64,000 bases of DNA. Source: Nocardia ignorata NBRC 108230. Lineage in GTDB: Bacteria > Actinomycetota > Actinomycetes > Mycobacteriales > Mycobacteriaceae. Under the pieces are notes generated by a model that saw nothing but the letters and a program-made list of their open reading frames with translations, was not told the origin of the DNA and did no database searches. The position numbers and the translations under genes were made by a program. Of the stretch, positions 51,670 to 61,600 are shown piece by piece. Each line of letters begins with the position of its first letter. Positions within the stretch are counted from its first letter, which is position 1. Where the stretch lies: contig NZ_BDBI01000016.1 in assembly GCF_001612905.1 (NCBI RefSeq), positions 220,075 through 284,074 on the forward strand, in the 5' to 3' direction.

Positions 51670-52497
51670 CTACGCGGTCTCGGCGGCCTTCTTGTAGCCA
51701 CGGATGGCTGGGTAGGCGAACACCGCGATCATCCCCACCGTCCACATGGCCGTCTTGAGCAGCGGGTCCGCGACGGGACCGCCGTAGGACAGCCCCTTCA
51801 TCGCGTCGATCGCGCAGCTCATCGGCTGGTTCGCCACCACGGTCTGCAACCAGGTGGGGTAGGCGATGATCGGGACGAAGCCGGTGTTGAAGAACATCAG
51901 CAGGGTGTTGAGAATGCCGATCAGGCTGATGAGCATCACGCCCTCGGTGATGGTGGCCAGCGCGGTCACCATCACCGCGAAGCCGAGCCCGAACAGGATC
52001 GGCACGCAGACCAGCGCGATATTGGTGAGCGGGTCTTCCATGAAGAGGAAGCCGAGCGGCACGGCGACGAGCAGCACGATCACCGTGGTGATGAGAATGC
52101 GCAACGCCTCCGCGATCAGCCGCCCGGTGAGCAGCGAGGCCTTGTTCAGCGGCATCGTGTAGAAGCGGCTGAGCAGGCCCGAGGCCTTCTCGCGTTTGAA
52201 GCCGAGCGCACTCACCACCGCACCGGTCATCGCCGCCACGAGGGTGAGCAGCGCGGCCTGGCCGTAGATGCTGGGTGTGCCGGTCGCGGCGGTGATGGAG
52301 TCACCGAGGACGATGCGGAACATCAGCAGCGTCACGGCCGGGTAGGCGATGGTCTGGATGGTGGTCGACGGGTCGCGCAACCACACCATCAGCAGTCGTT
52401 TGGTCTGGATGAGACTGTGGCTGAACCACACCGACACCGAGTTCTCCGGCTTGGCGTGCACCACCGGCAGCTGGGCCGCCGTTTCCGTTGTCGTCAT
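51670..52497 (-). CDS. ABC-2 type permease (DrrC-like)
   Basis: A 275-residue permease with six membrane helices; FKREKASGLLSRFYTMPL is the coupling-helix/amphipathic motif of the daunorubicin-resistance type. The start overlaps the stop of the other permease (ATGA). With DrrA- and DrrB-like proteins it forms a Drr-type exporter used for lipids or natural products. Last gene of the operon. Confidence 0.9.
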   Translation of the reverse strand: MTTTETAAQLPVVHAKPENSVSVWFSHSLIQTKRLLMVWLRDPSTTIQTIAYPAVTLLMFRIVLGDSITAATGTPSIYGQAALLTLVAAMTGAVVSALGFKREKASGLLSRFYTMPLNKASLLTGRLIAEALRILITTVIVLLVAVPLGFLFMEDPLTNIALVCVPILFGLGFAVMVTALATITEGVMLISLIGILNTLLMFFNTGFVPIIAYPTWLQTVVANQPMSCAIDAMKGLSYGGPVADPLLKTAMWTVGMIAVFAYPAIRGYKKAAETA

Positions 52498-53303
52498 GAT
52501 CGCCTCACACTCGCCCACACCGCCAGTGGGAGGAAAACAACTGCCGCGACGCCGAGCCACACCAGCGACACCCAGGTACCCGCCCACGACAGCTGACCCG
52601 CGGCCATGTCGCTGAGCGTCTGCGCGAACTGCGAGATCGGCTGATTGCGGGCGAACCCGCGCGCCCAGGTGGGGAAACTGTTCTCGGGCACGAAGCCGGT
52701 CGACATCATGCCGAAGATCAGGATCGGCAGGGTGAGTGCCTGGCTGAGCGCCTCGGGGTTCTTGGTGAGGCTGCCCAGCGCGTCGGCGCCGAGGGTGAGC
52801 ACAACACCGACGGCGAGCGCGAACCCGCAGAACGCCAGTGCCTGCACCACGCCGCCGGTGAACCGGAATCCGATCAGGTACCCGTAGCCGACGGTCGCGA
52901 CCAGCGAGACCAGCGAACGGACAAGACCGGCGCAGATCCGCGACATCAGCGGAACCAGCGACCCGATCGGCATGGTCTGCAACCGGGTACTCAACCCGGT
53001 GAGCGCCTCGAACGCCGCGAGCTGCGCATTCGACATCATGGTCATCGCCATGGTCTGCAGCACGATGATGGGCATCACGTACTGCGCGTAGTCGATGCCC
53101 TGCACCTTCATCACGTAGCGCAGCGGCAGGTAGAACGCGACGGTCACCACCAGCGGGGTGAGCACGGCGACGATCAGTTCACCCTTGGTCGCCATGGTCC
53201 GCACGATGCGACCGGTCAGCGCGCGCCACTGCGCGAAACTGCTCTGATGCACCGCGGGTAGGTCGGCGAAGAGCCCCTGCGCCGCGGGGGTGGACACGCT
53301 CAC
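52494..53303 (-). CDS. ABC-2 type permease (DrrB-like)
   Basis: A 269-residue permease of the Drr/MmpL-partner type, six helices (VLTPLVVTVAFYLPLRYVM, VVQALAFCGFALAVGVVL). The conserved FVPENSFPTWARGFARNQPI loop is present. GTG 53303 shares one base with the ATPase stop (TAGTG), so the reading frame begins where the ATPase ends; the longer upstream frame is a shadow of that gene. Confidence 0.9.
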   Translation of the reverse strand: MSVSTPAAQGLFADLPAVHQSSFAQWRALTGRIVRTMATKGELIVAVLTPLVVTVAFYLPLRYVMKVQGIDYAQYVMPIIVLQTMAMTMMSNAQLAAFEALTGLSTRLQTMPIGSLVPLMSRICAGLVRSLVSLVATVGYGYLIGFRFTGGVVQALAFCGFALAVGVVLTLGADALGSLTKNPEALSQALTLPILIFGMMSTGFVPENSFPTWARGFARNQPISQFAQTLSDMAAGQLSWAGTWVSLVWLGVAAVVFLPLAVWASVRRS

Positions 53304-54304
53304 TAGTGGCCGCCCGAATGACCGGTGATCGACAGGAACACGTCGTCGAGGGAGGGCCGCCGCAGGGCGATGTCGGCCAGTTCGATGCCCGCGTTGTCGA
53401 GCCTGCGCAGCGCCTCGGCGAGGGTGGCCGCGCCGTCGGGCGCGGGGATGGACAGCTTGTCGGCGCCCGCGATCTCGGCGGCGACGGCGGCCGGGACCAG
53501 GTCGCCGAGGGCCTGCACGGCGGCCGCGATGCGGCTGAGGTCGAGCGGGATGATCTCGCAATAGCTGCCGCCGGTCTTGGCCTTGAGCTGGTCGGCGGTG
53601 CCTTCGGCGATGACGGTGCCCTTGTCGATGACGATGATGTTGTCGCTGAGCACGTCGGCTTCTTCGAGGTACTGCGTGGTGAGCAGCACCGTGATGCCCT
53701 GGTTCTTCAGCGCGGTCACCAGGTCCCACACGCCCTGGCGGCTGCGCGGGTCGAGCCCGGTGGTCGGTTCGTCGAGGAACACCACCTCGGGCCGGACCAC
53801 CAGCCCGCAGGCGATATCGACCCGGCGACGCATACCACCCGAATAGTTGCGCACGGCCCGTTTACCGGCGCTGACCAGGTCGAATTCCTCGAGCAGCACC
53901 TCGGCGCGCTTGCGGGCGGCCGACTTGGTCAGGCCCATCAGGCGACCGAACAGTTCGAGGTTCTCGCGTCCGGTGAGGTTCTCGTCGAGCGCGGCGTACT
54001 GGCCGGTCATCATGATCGAGCGGCGCACGCCCGCGGCATCGGTGAGCACGTCGTGCCCGGCGACGACGGCGGTGCCGGAGTCCGGACGCAGCAGCGTGGA
54101 CAGGATTTTGACCGTGGTGGTCTTGCCCGCGCCGTTGGGCCCGAGGATACCGAGCACGCTGGCCTTCTCTGCCTGGAAACTGATGCCCTGCAGCGCGTGC
54201 ACGTCGCCGAAGGATTTGCGCACGTCGGAAACGAGCACCGCGGGCTCACCGCCGTGCGACGCGACGCCGCCCACGGGCGAATCCACTGAGATAGAACTCG
54301 GCAT
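53303..54304 (-). CDS. daunorubicin-resistance-type ABC transporter ATP-binding protein (DrrA-like)
   Basis: A 333-residue ATPase: Walker A GPNGAGKTT, signature NYSGGMRRRVDIACGLV, Walker B VVFLDEPTTGLDPRS, and a DrrA-type C-terminal domain ending with LDDVFLSITGH. GGAGAG precedes ATG 54304. Heads a three-gene operon with two permeases. Drr-type pumps export hydrophobic natural products or envelope lipids. The second NRPS, 4.3 kb away, is a possible but unproven source of cargo. Confidence 0.9.
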   Translation of the reverse strand: MPSSISVDSPVGGVASHGGEPAVLVSDVRKSFGDVHALQGISFQAEKASVLGILGPNGAGKTTTVKILSTLLRPDSGTAVVAGHDVLTDAAGVRRSIMMTGQYAALDENLTGRENLELFGRLMGLTKSAARKRAEVLLEEFDLVSAGKRAVRNYSGGMRRRVDIACGLVVRPEVVFLDEPTTGLDPRSRQGVWDLVTALKNQGITVLLTTQYLEEADVLSDNIIVIDKGTVIAEGTADQLKAKTGGSYCEIIPLDLSRIAAAVQALGDLVPAAVAAEIAGADKLSIPAPDGAATLAEALRRLDNAGIELADIALRRPSLDDVFLSITGHSGGH

Positions 54305-54518
54305 CAACTCTCCACCATCGGCCGCGGCGGCGCCGATCGAACGGGTGCGCGCCACGGAATTTTTCTTCCCGGTAAGTGATCCATACCGTTCGGCGCGATG
54401 TTACCGGTCCGGCGATTTTCCGGGTCGGTACTCCAGCAGGCCCGGGGAGATTCGGTCCGATTCCTTGTCGCCGCGACGACACGCCCATACCCTGGCATCC
54501 GGGTAGAGGGAGGTGACC

Positions 54519-56018
54519 ATGGCCGAATCGGCCGCCGCATTGCCGGGCCGTACCGATCTGCTGATGTCGTTCGATCCGCGCACCGGCGAACAACTCGCGC
54601 AATATCCGGTGCAGGGCGGCGCCGAGGTCACGCGCGCGGTCCGCACCGCGAGGGCGACACAGAACTGGTGGGGGGAACTGGATTTCGGTGAACGCCGGAG
54701 CCTGCTGCTGGATTGGCGCAGCCATATCGCCAGGCGCAGTGGCGAATTGGTCGAGATCCTGCGCAACGAGACGGGTAAACCGGAGGCCGATGCCGCGCTC
54801 GAGGTGATGCTCGCGGTGGAGAACCTGGATTGGGCCGCCCGCAATGCCGAACGCGCACTCGGCCGCAAACGATTGCGTTCGGGCTGGTTCACCCGCAATC
54901 AATACGCGTCGGTGGGGTATCTGCCGCTCGGTGTGGTCGGCGTGCTCGGTGCGTGGAACAACCCGGTGTTCACGCCGATGGGTTCCATCGCCTACGCCAT
55001 GGCCGCGGGAAACACGGTGGTGTTCAAACCGCACGAGATCACCACCGGTGTCGGCCTCTGGCTGGCCGCGAGCTGGTCGCGCGTGGTACCTGATTATCCG
55101 GTGCTGCAGGCCGTGACGGGCGACGCGCGCACCGCGACCGCGCTGTGCGGCGCGGAGGTGGACAAGATCGCCTACGCCGGTCCCGAGGCCGGTGGCCGCG
55201 AGGTGATCGCGCAGTGTGCGCGCTCGCTCACGCCGGTGGTCGTCGAGCACAGCGGCAAGGGCAGCATGATCGTGCACGTCGACGCCGCCCTCGACGAAGC
55301 CGCCGAGGCCGCCGTGTTCGGGGCCATGGCCAATTCCGGTCAGAACGCCTCGGGCATCCAGCGCTGCTATGTCGCCGACTCGGTCTTCGACGATTTCCTC
55401 GCCCGCGCCGCCGACCGGGCCGCCAAGCTGCGGCCGGGCGCCGACAACCGCGCCGCCTACGGGCCGATGATCAATGCCGACCAGGTCGACGTGGTGCGCT
55501 CCCAGGTGCGCGATGCCATCGCCCGCGGCGGGCACGCCGTGCTCGGCGGACTCGACTCCTTCCGCGACCCCTACGTGGAGCCGATCGTGCTCGCCGAGGT
55601 GCCGGAGGAGAGCATCGCGATCACCGGCGAGGGCATCGGCCCGGTGCTGGTGGTGAACCGGGTGTCGGACCTGGCCGACGCGGTGACCCGGGTGAACGCG
55701 GCGGGCAACGGCATCGCCGTCACCGTGTTCACCCGCGATATCGTCAGCGCCGAGTTCATCGCCGCCCAGCTGAAAGTCGGTGTGGTGACGGTGAATTCGT
55801 CGACCGCTTTCACCGGTATCCCGGCCCTGCCGTTCGGCGGGGTCGGCGAGTACGGGCAGGGGCACAGCCACGGTCAGCAGGGTTTGCAGGAATTCAGCCG
55901 GACGATGTCGATCGCGCGCAGGCGCTTCCGCGCGCCGGTGCGCCTGTCGACGTTCGATCGCAGGCCGGGACATCTGCGCCTGGCCAAGGCGGCGTTCCGG
56001 TTACGCCACGGGCGCTGA
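54519..56018 (+). CDS. aldehyde dehydrogenase superfamily protein lacking the catalytic cysteine
   Basis: A 499-residue ALDH fold. NAD(P)-binding block GVLGAWNNPVFTPMGSIAYA, general-base Glu243 (VVVEHSGKG) and the C-terminal LPFGGVGEYGQGHSHGQQG are family-like. At the catalytic position the motif reads NSGQNASGIQRC: residue 277, 34 residues after Glu243 as in active ALDHs (268/302 spacing), is alanine instead of cysteine. It may be inactive as a dehydrogenase, or act with another nucleophile. GGGAGG precedes ATG 54519. The last 18 bases overlap the convergent TetR gene. Confidence 0.88.
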   Translation: MAESAAALPGRTDLLMSFDPRTGEQLAQYPVQGGAEVTRAVRTARATQNWWGELDFGERRSLLLDWRSHIARRSGELVEILRNETGKPEADAALEVMLAVENLDWAARNAERALGRKRLRSGWFTRNQYASVGYLPLGVVGVLGAWNNPVFTPMGSIAYAMAAGNTVVFKPHEITTGVGLWLAASWSRVVPDYPVLQAVTGDARTATALCGAEVDKIAYAGPEAGGREVIAQCARSLTPVVVEHSGKGSMIVHVDAALDEAAEAAVFGAMANSGQNASGIQRCYVADSVFDDFLARAADRAAKLRPGADNRAAYGPMINADQVDVVRSQVRDAIARGGHAVLGGLDSFRDPYVEPIVLAEVPEESIAITGEGIGPVLVVNRVSDLADAVTRVNAAGNGIAVTVFTRDIVSAEFIAAQLKVGVVTVNSSTAFTGIPALPFGGVGEYGQGHSHGQQGLQEFSRTMSIARRRFRAPVRLSTFDRRPGHLRLAKAAFRLRHGR

Positions 56019-57239
56019 CTGCCCGCCGAGCAGCACCGCACCGGTGAGCGCGCCGAGCCGGGCGAGCTGTTCGGGCCGGGAGTCGAAGCGCAGCAGCCTG
56101 CCCACGTCGATGATCTGACCGATCGCGGCGTGCACCCGGAACCGCGCCTCGATCGGGTCGCCGTCGAGCAGGTTGGCCCATTCGAGGATGTTCTGGCGCT
56201 GGATCGCGCGCAGCCGATGCTGTTCGGCCTGGGGCAGATTGCTGAATTCGGCGTAGTACACCGGCATGATCTCGGGCGTCGCGAAGGTGAGGCGGGCGTG
56301 CTCGTCGGCGATGCGACGGGCGGCGTCGGCGCGGTCGTTCGACTGCGCGAGCGCCTCGCTGATCCCCACGGCGAGGCGGTCGCCCGCACGGTGGAAGGCG
56401 GCGGCGAGCAGGTCGGCTTTGCTGTCGAAGTGGCGGTACACGCTGGAGGCGTTGATGCCGACGGCGGCGCCGATCTCCTCGATACCCGACTCGTGGTAGC
56501 CGTTGCGGCCGAAGATGCGGATCGCCTCGGTGAGCAGCTGTTCACGTTTCGATGTCACCGGCAGCCCACGATTCTGCTTGCCGGGCTCGGCCGGCGCCGG
56601 TGTGGGCGGCAGGTCGGCGCGCACGATGGACCAGGCCATGTCGAGTTGCAGGGCGAGCATGCGCGAATGCGACAGGGTGGTGCGGTGCGCGGCGATGCTC
56701 GCCAGGGCGCTGAGTGCGCCGACGGCGAGCAGCGTGATGTCCTCGGGGCTCGCGTCGGGCCGCAATTCCGCGATGGGCGTGGCGACCATCGCCTCGAGTT
56801 CCCGGTAGAACGCGCGGATACGGACCCGGTCCTCACGCTCGAGGTAGCGACGTTCCCAGCGGTACAGACCGGCTTCGCGCCGGATGTCGATATTGTGCTC
56901 GGCCACGGCGGTGAGCAGCGCGTCGAGGCGGTCGTGCGGGCTCAGTGCCGGGTCATCGGCCGCTTTCGCCACGTCGCGCAGCCCACGCGCGCCCTCTTCG
57001 GCGGCGGCGACGAGCAGTGCGTATTTGTTGGCGAAGTGCCGGTAGAGCGCGGGGCCGGAGATGCCGACCTCGGCCGCGATCTCGTCGACGCCGACCGGGT
57101 AGTAGCCGCGCGCGCTGAACGCCCTGGCGGCGGCGCGCATGATCTGCATCTTGCGGTCCTTTGGCCTGCGGCGGACCACCTTGGCCTGCGCGGTCGCCTG
57201 CTCGGGGCCGCGGTGGGACTCCCTGCGATCGGCGACCAT
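56001..57239 (-). CDS. tandem-TetR transcriptional regulator (two TetR units in one chain)
   Basis: A 412-residue protein, about twice the usual TetR length. First helix-turn-helix at residues 28-75 (FSARGYYPVGVDEIAAEVG, ALYRHFANKYALL); second at about 232-280 (FGRNGYHESGIEEIGAAVG, SVYRHFDSKADLL). Each is followed by its own helical ligand domain. A single chain would behave like a built-in dimer. A near-palindrome 73 bases upstream is a likely own operator. Overlaps the 3' end of the ALDH homologue by 18 bases, tail to tail. Confidence 0.88.
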   Translation of the reverse strand: MVADRRESHRGPEQATAQAKVVRRRPKDRKMQIMRAAARAFSARGYYPVGVDEIAAEVGISGPALYRHFANKYALLVAAAEEGARGLRDVAKAADDPALSPHDRLDALLTAVAEHNIDIRREAGLYRWERRYLEREDRVRIRAFYRELEAMVATPIAELRPDASPEDITLLAVGALSALASIAAHRTTLSHSRMLALQLDMAWSIVRADLPPTPAPAEPGKQNRGLPVTSKREQLLTEAIRIFGRNGYHESGIEEIGAAVGINASSVYRHFDSKADLLAAAFHRAGDRLAVGISEALAQSNDRADAARRIADEHARLTFATPEIMPVYYAEFSNLPQAEQHRLRAIQRQNILEWANLLDGDPIEARFRVHAAIGQIIDVGRLLRFDSRPEQLARLGALTGAVLLGGQSAPVA

Positions 57240-57311
57240 GTACGTTGCTCACTTCCCGTTGCGCGAACCGTCGTCGACGGCTCGGCGCCGTCCGGCAACG
57301 GCGCTGGACCA

Positions 57312-57327
57312 GTCAACCTAAGTTAAC
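57312..57327 (-). promoter_or_regulatory. near-palindromic operator of the tandem-TetR gene
   Basis: GTCAACCTAAGTTAAC is an imperfect 16-bp palindrome in the promoter region of the minus-strand TetR gene, typical in size and symmetry for TetR sites. Confidence 0.5.
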
Positions 57328-57364
57328 CACAATTCGCAAACGGCGTGACGAAGTCGGGCAAACG

Positions 57365-57404
57365 CGAACCGTCCCGCTCGCGACGGTGCGAGCGGGACGG
57401 TTCG
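57365..57404 (-). terminator. strong hairpin terminator after the antigen-85-like gene
   Basis: Perfect 17-bp arms (57365-57381 CGAACCGTCCCGCTCGC; 57388-57404 its complement) with a 6-base loop, 19 bases beyond the stop codon at 57423. Confidence 0.9.
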
Positions 57405-57422
57405 GGTGGAATCGTGGGGAAC

Positions 57423-58490
57423 TTAGAGGCCGAGACCCCGGGCCAGCGTCGGCCACGACAGCTTCAGCTCGTCCTGCCAGTAGCCCCACGAGTGGGTGCC
57501 GTTGGGACGGAAGTTGAAGGTGGCCGGGATGTTCAGCTCTTTCAGCCGGTTGGCCAGGTTGTTGGTGCAGTAGTTGGTGCCCGCCTCGATGATGCCGCCG
57601 ATGACGATCTGGTTGGCCAGACCGTAGGCACCGGGCAGCGCGTAGGGACCGTTGAGGGTGTCGTACGGTCCGGGCAGGCCGTTGCCGGTGGAGACGTAGA
57701 GTTCCACGCCGCGCAGGCCTTCGGCGTTCACATACGGGTCGTTCTTGACCCATTCCTCCGAGCCCTGCGGACCCCACATGTTCATGGTGTCGCCGCCGCC
57801 CCAGGTCTCGACGGTGAGCTTCACGAATTCCGAACCGACCGGGTCGGAGGTCTGCGCGCAACCGCTGTAGGCCGCGGCCGCCTTGTACAGGCCGGGCTTG
57901 GCGATCGGCAGCGCGAGGACGGTGGTGCCGGAGGTCGACAGACCCGCGATGGCGTTCACCCCGTTGGTGCCGAGTGCGCCGTCGACGAGCGGGGGCAGTT
58001 CCTCGGTGAAGAAGGTCTTCCACTTGTTGCGGCCGACGACCGGGTCGTCCTTGATCCAGTCGGTGTAGTAGCTCCAGGAGCCACCGATCGGCTGGATCAC
58101 GTTGACGTTCTTGTCCGACAGGAATTCCAGCGCGTCGGTCTTGGCGACCCAGGACGCCGAATCCTCGCCGCCGCCCGCACCGTTGAGCAGGTACAGGGTG
58201 GGGCGCGGGACCGAGGCGTCGGCGGGACGCTGCACGTCGACGATGATGTTCTGGTCCATGGCCGCCGAGTACACGTGCAACCGCAGGCTGCGCGAATCCT
58301 TCACCTCGGCCTTGACGATCTTGGAACCGTCCTCGGAGACCGGGTTGGCGAGCAGGCTCTTGGAATCGATGATCGGGTCGGCCGAAGCCGGTGCGATGCC
58401 GAGGCCGGACAACAGTCCGGCGGCCACTGCCGTTGCCGCGATCATCGCCGCGGCTCGGAGGCCACGACGCCGGGTGTGCCGACGGATCAC
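57423..58490 (-). CDS. antigen-85-like mycolyltransferase/esterase family protein
   Basis: A 355-residue secreted protein. Basic N-terminus and Sec signal (MIAATAVAAGLLSGLGIAPASA), then an alpha/beta hydrolase of the mycolyltransferase family. Nucleophile region IAGLSTSGTTVL (GLSMSG-like in antigen 85), YLLNGAGGGEDSASW as oxyanion loop, histidine in NGTHSWGYWQDEL. The family transfers mycolic acid to trehalose and arabinogalactan outside the membrane, which implies a mycolate-bearing envelope. Length fits the family. Strong hairpin downstream; upstream promoter region carries a direct repeat. Confidence 0.93.
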   Translation of the reverse strand: MIRRHTRRRGLRAAAMIAATAVAAGLLSGLGIAPASADPIIDSKSLLANPVSEDGSKIVKAEVKDSRSLRLHVYSAAMDQNIIVDVQRPADASVPRPTLYLLNGAGGGEDSASWVAKTDALEFLSDKNVNVIQPIGGSWSYYTDWIKDDPVVGRNKWKTFFTEELPPLVDGALGTNGVNAIAGLSTSGTTVLALPIAKPGLYKAAAAYSGCAQTSDPVGSEFVKLTVETWGGGDTMNMWGPQGSEEWVKNDPYVNAEGLRGVELYVSTGNGLPGPYDTLNGPYALPGAYGLANQIVIGGIIEAGTNYCTNNLANRLKELNIPATFNFRPNGTHSWGYWQDELKLSWPTLARGLGL

Positions 58491-58589
58491 TTTCGCACCT
58501 TCGCTTCGTCTCGAATTCCGACTCGGTCCGCACCCGGTTTCCCGGGGCGTAGTTGCACCACGGCAGAACCTTACGGGTTATGCACTCGA

Positions 58590-58615
58590 TACAACAGTAG
58601 TAATCGTTACAACAG
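58590..58615 (-). repeat. 8-bp direct repeat in the antigen-85-like promoter region
   Basis: TACAACAG occurs at 58590-58597 and 58608-58615 (18-base period), 100-125 bases upstream of the antigen-85-like start. Could be paired regulator contacts; weak evidence. Confidence 0.35.
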
Positions 58616-58650
58616 CGCGGTCACATCATGCCGCATCAGCCACAGCCGCC

Positions 58651-61600
58651 TCACCGCGCCCCGGTTGCCCGGTCGCCCGCGTCGAGCAGTTCCGCCAGCC
58701 GCGGCCCGATCTCGGCGAGTGCCTGCGGTGAGGTCATCTGATCGTGCACCACCGCGACCGGCCGATCGCGGATTTCGCCGTCGACATACCGGGCCCAGTT
58801 CGCGGCCGCCTTCTCGTGTCCGAGCGCGCTGAAATACTCCAGCCTGCCCCGGAATACGGCGGGCCGGTGCTCGGCGATCAGTTCCGCCGAACGCACCGCG
58901 CTGCGATAGATGCGGCGCACCCGCTCGGGGGTGAGCACGGCCATGTTGGCCGGGATGATCGCGTGCAGGGCGGCCAGCGCCTCGTCGCTGAGTTCGCGCA
59001 CCCCGTTGGTCGCCACGGCGGCGCTCAGGTCGACCCCGAGTTCGGCCAGCGCGTCGCGCACGGCGGTGTGGAAATCGGGGACGTCGATGTCGGGATGCGA
59101 GTCGAGCATGGCGAGCAGGCTCACCTGCTCGCCGTCGGCCTGCAGTTCGGTAGCGACGGCGTGGGCGAGCACACCGCCGAGCGACCAGCCCATCAGCCGG
59201 TAGGGGCCTTGTGGCTGGACGGCTTTGATCTCGATGACATAGCGGCGGGCCATGGCGGCGAGGGTGCCCGGCAGATATCCGGACTCACTGAGCGCGGGTG
59301 ACTGCAGGCCGAAGATCGGTCTGCGCGCCGGAATGTATTGAGCCAGCCCGGCATAGCACCAGGCCAGCCCGTACATCGGGTGCACGCAGAACAGCGGTCC
59401 ACCCGCCTCGGTGCCGTGCGGCACGCGGTTGCGGATGGGCAGCAGCACGCCGAGGGCGTCGTCGGATTCGAGATCGTAGTCGCCGGCGCCCGCCTGGGTG
59501 GCGTCGATGCGTTCGGCGAGCGCGGCCACGGTGGCGTCGCTGAAGAACCATTGCACGCGCACGTCGGCGCCGACGCGGGTGCGCAGCCTGCTGATGGCCT
59601 TGGTCGCGACGAGCGAGTTGCCGCCGAGCTCGAAGAAGTCGTCGTCGAGGCCGACCTTGCCCGCGCCGAGCACCTCGGCGAAGACCTCGGCGACCGCGCG
59701 CTGGACCGGGGTGGTCGGCGGCCGGTAGGGCCGGGTGGTCGCCGCCGGGACAGGCAGGGCTTTGCGGTCGAGCTTGCCGCTGGCGTTGAGCGGCAACGCG
59801 GCGAGCACGACCAACGTGGCCGGGACCATGTACGGCGGGAGCGCGGTTCGGGCATAGGACAGCACTTCGGCTTCGTCCAATCGACTTGTACCCGCGCCAC
59901 TTTCGATGGAGTAGCCAGCTGCCGGGGTGACGGTTCCCGGCTGCTCGGCGCGCGTTTCGGCGGGGACGACATAGCCGACGAGGCGGTCACCGGTCGGGCC
60001 GTGGACCAGGGCGACGGCGGCGTGTCGCACCGCCGGATGCCCGCGCAGGACCGCTTCGACTTCACCGAGCTCGATCCGCTGACCGCGTAGCTTCACCTGG
60101 AAGTCGCTGCGCCCCAGGTATTCCAGTGCGCCGTCGGCGTCGAGCCGCACCACGTCGCCGGTGCGGTAGAGCCTGCCGCCACCCGGGTGGGCGACGAACC
60201 GTTCGGCGGTGAGCGCGGGCGCGGCGAGGTACCCACGCGCCAGCTGCACGCCTTCGAGGTACAGCTCGCCCGCGATGCCGGGCGGGACCGGCCGCAGGTG
60301 CCGGTCGAGTACGTGGACGCGAGTGTTGGCGACCGGTACGCCGATCGGAATCTGCTCCCCCGCAGTCACTTCGGTCGCCGTGACGACGGTGGCCTCGGCC
60401 GGGCCGTACCAGTTGACGAGGTCGGCTCCGGGGAGCACCTCGGCGAACCGGCGCGCGGTCGCTGCCTGCAGCGCCTCACCTGCGGCGAACACCCGTCGCA
60501 GCGAGGGCAGTTGGCCCGCCCGGCGGTCGGTCAGGAAGGCGTCGAGCATGGACGGCACGAAGTGCACGGTGGTGACGGAATGTTCGGTGATGACCTCGGC
60601 GAGGTAGTCGGGGTCGCGATGACCATCCGGCCGGGCGATGACCACCGCCGCACCGGTCTGCAACGGCCACAGTAGTTCCCAGGTGGAGATGTCGAAGGTG
60701 ACCGGTGTCTTGTGCAGCACCACATCGCCGGGGCTGTGCAGGTAGTCGCGTTGGGCCCAGCGGAACTGGGCGACGAGCTGACGGTGGGTCAGCATGACGC
60801 CCTTGGGTTTTCCGGTGGAACCGGAAGTGTGGATCACATAGGCGAGGTTGTCCGGTGCCGGTTCGGCCGGCAGGGCGGAATCGGGAGCGAGGGTGTCGAT
60901 CTCTACGACCCTTGCGCTGCTGTGGAATCCGGTGCCCGTGGTCGTGAGCACACACAGCGGTGCCGCGGCGGCGAGCACGCGTTCGGTGCGTTCGGCCGGA
61001 TGGTCCGGGTCGACCGGGACGTAGGCCGCCCCTGTGCGCAACACCGCGTAGATGCTGGTGACGAGGTCGATACCGCGACGCATGGCGACCGCGATCAGCA
61101 CCTCCGGACCGGCTCCGAGCGCGCTCAGCGTGGCGGCCAGTTTCCGTGACCTGGCGTCGAATTGCTCGTAGGTGTAGCTGTTCTCGCCGTCGATCACCGC
61201 GACCGCGTCGGGTGTGCGGGCCACCTGGGCGTCGAACAGCGTCAGCAGCGTCGACTCGTCGAGCAGTTCCGGTGCGTCGGTGGCGTTGAGCGCGGTGAGG
61301 GTGCCGCGTTCGTCGGCGAGCAGCACGTCGAGTGCGCCGAGGCGGGACTGCGGGTCGGCGGTGAAGCGGGCCAGCAGCAGTGAGAACCGTTGGGACAGCA
61401 GGTGTGCGGTGTAGGCGTCGAACACGTCGCGCAGGTACTTCACCGACACGCGCAGTTGTTCGCCAGCCACCACCTGCACGGTGAGCGGGTAGTGGGTGCC
61501 GTTGGTCGCGTCGAGACCGGTGATGGTGGCCGACCCACCGGCGGCCCGGTCGATCGCCGCCCGGTCGACGGGGAACGACTCGAACACGACGAGCGAATCG

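Noticed and set aside
57312..57327. Possible iron box upstream of the tandem-TetR gene
   Set aside because: Only about 11 of 19 positions match the IdeR consensus and the symmetry centre differs; a TetR-type site fits better.
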